From Streptomyces asoensis (GTDB taxonomy: Bacteria; Actinomycetota; Actinomycetes; Streptomycetales; Streptomycetaceae): a stretch of 64,000 nt of DNA. The stretch lies in assembly GCF_016860545.1 (NCBI RefSeq), contig NZ_BNEB01000005.1, positions 1,550,001-1,614,000 of the forward strand. The letters are read 5' to 3'. Shown here one piece after another: positions 62,201 to 64,000 of this stretch. The position numbers and the translations under genes were made by a program. The notes beneath the pieces are model-generated. The model was given only the letters and a program-made list of their open reading frames with translations. It did no database searches and had not been told where the DNA came from. Numbering within the stretch: the stretch's first letter is position 1; each line of letters begins with the position of its first letter.

Positions 62201-64000
62201 GGAGGCGGCGGTCGTCGTCAGCCGGGGCGGTCGGCTCGAAGCTGTCACACTCGCCGACGACACGGACTCCCCGAACACCGTGGATCACCTGTACGTGGAG
62301 GACACCGACGCACGCCAGCTCGTCCAGCTCCTCGAACAGCGCGGTGCCCCGTTGCTCCGCATGCGCAACATGCACGGGGGCGCGGTGGCCGCGCTCCTCC
62401 AACGGTGCTTCGGCTCGCGCGTCCGGAGGATCTCCCGAGCACGAGTCGAAGTCCGGGTGGACGGAGAGGCGTTCCACGCCGGGACCGCGGGCGACCCGCT
62501 GATCACGACCGAGCGCGACTGGCTCCTCACCCTCGTCGCGGCCGTGATCGACCTGCGCGCCAGCCGCTTCCGCCGCCCTACCGCGGAGTCCGTGCGCCGC
62601 GGTTGCACGATCGCCAAGCGCATCCAGATCGTCCACGCCGGCGTCCTGACCTCCGTCGTGGACGAGATCGCCGAGCGGCCCGGCCACGGCGGCAGACGGT
62701 GGCTGGCCGTCCCACACCAGGACACCCCGACTCTCCTGCTTGAGGGGCCCAGCCAGGGCGAGGAGGACCTGCTCCAGCGGTCCGCCGCGGGGATCATGGA
62801 ACTCCTCCACCACCCCGAACTCGCCGACACCCTCCGCATGGCCCTCCTCGACCTGAACACGGCCGGCTGGGGCCCGGGGCAGAGCCCGGACGCCGACGCG
62901 ATCGCCGACGTCCTGGGCGAGGACCGGGCCCGGGTGCGCGAGATCACCGCAACCCTGCGACAGCCCCTGGACGCCCTCCTGGACATCCTCGTGCCACTGC
63001 TCGCGACACTCGACCTCGAAGCGGCCCACGCCCTCCTGTCCAACGACGAGGCCCTCGCCTCAGAGACCGAACTGGACCGCTGGCTCGCCGCCCGGCTGAC
63101 GCCGACGGACCACCGGACGCTGCGGGCGGCGGCCCGCCACCTCGACCTGGACACCGCCCGCAGGGCCATGTCGCTGTCGCTGCGCGAGCTCAACGCCGCG
63201 ATTGCCGCCCTCGGTTCGACCTACCGGCCGCTGCGCAACGCCGAGGGCATCGAGCAGGAGTTCCGGCACTTCGTCGCCGGCCGGCGACGAAGCATCCTGG
63301 ACGCGCTGCGGGTCGGCTTCCTGGACGCGTTCCGGTCCGGAGCCCCCCTGACCTCGTACGCCGAGAACCGGAATTTGACCGGACTCGTGCCGGACACCGC
63401 CTGGGCGGACGAACACCTCCATCTGGAGACCGCCCTCATGCAGGCGCACGTCGACCGCTGGCTCACAGAACTCGGGGCACCGCCGCTCGGTACGGACGCG
63501 GGGCTGACGCCCGTGGATGAACTCCGGCTGACCAACCGGCCCCTCCTCCTGGAACGGCTGAAGCGCGCACGGGCCCTGATCCACGCGTGGGAGGCCGCGC
63601 ACGGCGAGCCCATCTCCGGCCTCCCGGGGGACCCGGAGAACCTCACGACCGAGGCCACCGCCGCCGGGCTGCTCGACTTTTTCCCGCTCGACGACGCCAC
63701 GACGCTGCGCTGGCTCCGAACCGTAGACCGCTGGCCCGCCGCCGTCCCGCTCGCCCTGACACCCGGAGACCTCGGCCTGACGGCTGGTCAGCTGGCCGAC
63801 GCCGAACGGCAGGAGAAGAGGGAGCGGCGGCTTCGGCAGGAGGAGCGGCGGCACATCGTGGTGGACCGCACGAGGATGTCGGCGGAGGAGGACAACTACC
63901 ACGCGATCGTGGAGGCCGTACGGGGCGGCCTCACCCCCGAGTTCCTCGGCTCCGCGGGCGACGCCCCGCTCGTCGCACTGGGCCGGCAGACAGAGCGGCG
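59208..64000 (+). CDS. Very large GHKL (sacsin/Hsp90-like) ATPase protein, 3' end beyond window
   Basis: The frame is open from ATG 59208 to the window edge, 1,597 codons without a stop, behind AAGGGAAA. The first 200 residues are a Bergerat-fold ATPase of the sacsin N-terminal type. The N-box is ELLQNAHDAHD with N54. The G1 loop is VANTGRPV, with N86 where most GHKL proteins have Asp. The G2 loop is GIGNKGIGFKS (112-122). The remaining 1,400 residues are a mostly helical scaffold without catalytic motifs that I recognise. A charged coiled-coil stretch lies near residue 1540 (AERQEKRERRLRQEERRH). Bacterial relatives often end in a DUF3883 nuclease-like domain, which would lie outside the window. 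Codon use is high-GC like the rest. Confidence 0.85.
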   Translation, partial: MPDLRAEVRAKTLDRITSYQGAKDRWNLFRSLKNLIEQAIRDYEHRALVELLQNAHDAHDTGDLGGRVLIRLDHDEGPHGAVYVANTGRPVSRSNFDAITDIAQSDKRPEEGIGNKGIGFKSVLQLTGAPQVYSVSEEGGRVFDGYRFTFADETSLKDLLDGDATLAAEVAADVFHLCLPVPLDSVPDTVNAFAADGYVTVLRLPLKSEEARAEAAEQLTMLSAGPPVLLFLRRIGSLTVEERQDGMVDRRTLARTERADAELDRLTVSTVTVGDGGAFVLLDRQVAAEAFGDAVERSVLGDHISEGWRDWQGDARVTLAIPVEEGLTKGRLYTHLPMGEQAVAPLPAHVNAPFFAKLARVDLEKTVPLNDFLLDELALLGAETLLACSAGTLELPPTLCADLLSWDASMSDRLSRAFKRLGHDVGTAPIIPLAPGARPWASLTEARLWDDKDRTLFTTDRLSRDADAVLVHPSVTGQRAARLEKAVATLVGRSPRPSDELLAKWAESLARSLADAPFRPELWARFYDELAGCVERPRALQGRRILMDDDGKLRLCNAADGRVRRATAFFSPRADGEEQAGSTEQGPRLPRSLRHRVYFVSRNIPWKNRLGSITIKQRGRRMLEDGGLVNEYRADELLALVARSLQDKPTPELAAEVLAWAFRLSRSDTAPWRDIQAMGLLVPGADGVWIPASKALLCAEWGGERAKLLGELIDRAQDVSEELAVLRGRLTAPPEHQAFRGADRAEWRAFLGRLGVGAGLCPEPVPRSTLRADGRHFTDGRPPTMSLPQATAEVWLRHVEREPPTDRRPYTEYVGQTPLYRLPGQDDHHHLSDAAKRVYARLVAAGCSEWAADALHVTVRRYNDRWDSFNLPTPVTAFLTEAEWMPVASPRERADWRFVRPEAAWTHGDEAAPSFVPLLPSALRRAFQANDRAVRRARGWGLELWDSPETAARRVRELTELFRDGAVPETMTAAFRRAYEDAWAECAQTRQDPYPQGSEAAVVVSRGGRLEAVTLADDTDSPNTVDHLYVEDTDARQLVQLLEQRGAPLLRMRNMHGGAVAALLQRCFGSRVRRISRARVEVRVDGEAFHAGTAGDPLITTERDWLLTLVAAVIDLRASRFRRPTAESVRRGCTIAKRIQIVHAGVLTSVVDEIAERPGHGGRRWLAVPHQDTPTLLLEGPSQGEEDLLQRSAAGIMELLHHPELADTLRMALLDLNTAGWGPGQSPDADAIADVLGEDRARVREITATLRQPLDALLDILVPLLATLDLEAAHALLSNDEALASETELDRWLAARLTPTDHRTLRAAARHLDLDTARRAMSLSLRELNAAIAALGSTYRPLRNAEGIEQEFRHFVAGRRRSILDALRVGFLDAFRSGAPLTSYAENRNLTGLVPDTAWADEHLHLETALMQAHVDRWLTELGAPPLGTDAGLTPVDELRLTNRPLLLERLKRARALIHAWEAAHGEPISGLPGDPENLTTEATAAGLLDFFPLDDATTLRWLRTVDRWPAAVPLALTPGDLGLTAGQLADAERQEKRERRLRQEERRHIVVDRTRMSAEEDNYHAIVEAVRGGLTPEFLGSAGDAPLVALGRQTER

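Overview
The window is high-GC actinobacterial DNA, almost certainly from a Streptomyces chromosome. Nearly every coding frame has G or C in the third codon position, GTG starts are common, and the gene content is typical of the genus: an ECF42 sigma factor with its DGPF partner, DUF7144 and DUF6980 proteins, secreted Tat and Sec enzymes, a ClpC paralogue and a PucR regulator. About 47 protein-coding genes are described, two of them cut by the window edges. I found no rRNA, tRNA or CRISPR array.

Layout. 1-7.3 kb holds the end of phosphatidylserine synthase, glycerate kinase, a membrane Ser/Thr kinase with a lectin-like ectodomain, a Nudix hydrolase, a small antitoxin-like protein, the DGPF-ECF42 signalling pair and a sirtuin. 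7.3-13 kb (minus strand) holds a phosphatase-MFS-propeller operon behind a possible PHO box and an alkylation-repair pair (Ada-AlkA and Ogt). 13-25 kb holds two membrane proteins, dihydrolipoamide dehydrogenase, a Tat-exported beta-galactosidase with an inserted LamG domain, and a one-polypeptide NADPH-type assimilatory nitrate reductase. 25-33 kb holds a secreted M1 metallopeptidase, a macrodomain protein, a CrtI-like oxidoreductase, an inositol-phosphatase family enzyme next to a 24-bp tandem repeat, a cytosolic gamma-glutamyltransferase and a lipoprotein.

33.2-42.3 kb is the most coherent block: seven minus-strand genes plus a duplicated one that together read as pyrimidine or hydantoin catabolism. 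They are an NCS1 permease, a TIGR03842-type F420-family oxidoreductase, dihydropyrimidinase, two paralogous beta-ureidopropionases, a PucR regulator and a class III aminotransferase. No dihydropyrimidine dehydrogenase is present, so the F420-family enzyme is a candidate for the missing first reduction. Two arrays of repeated motifs lie in front of the two transcription units and are candidate operators.

42.4-57 kb is mixed: a protein with ten 13-residue repeats, a divergent XRE regulator/methionine aminopeptidase pair sharing a palindrome, a ClpC paralogue, a secreted gamma-glutamyltransferase, an S15-type hydrolase behind repeated GTTACCG motifs, an orphan amino-acid ABC ATPase, exonuclease III, an MBL-fold hydrolase, and an enol-lactonase/carboxymuconolactone-decarboxylase fusion that has lost its nucleophile serine.

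From 57.2 kb the window looks accessory. A frameshifted IS256-family element is followed by about 550 bp without a convincing gene, then by a very large GHKL (sacsin/Hsp90-type) ATPase gene starting at 59208. It stays open for about 1,600 codons and runs off the right edge. Proteins of this type recur in bacterial defence islands, but the neighbours that would decide that lie outside the window.
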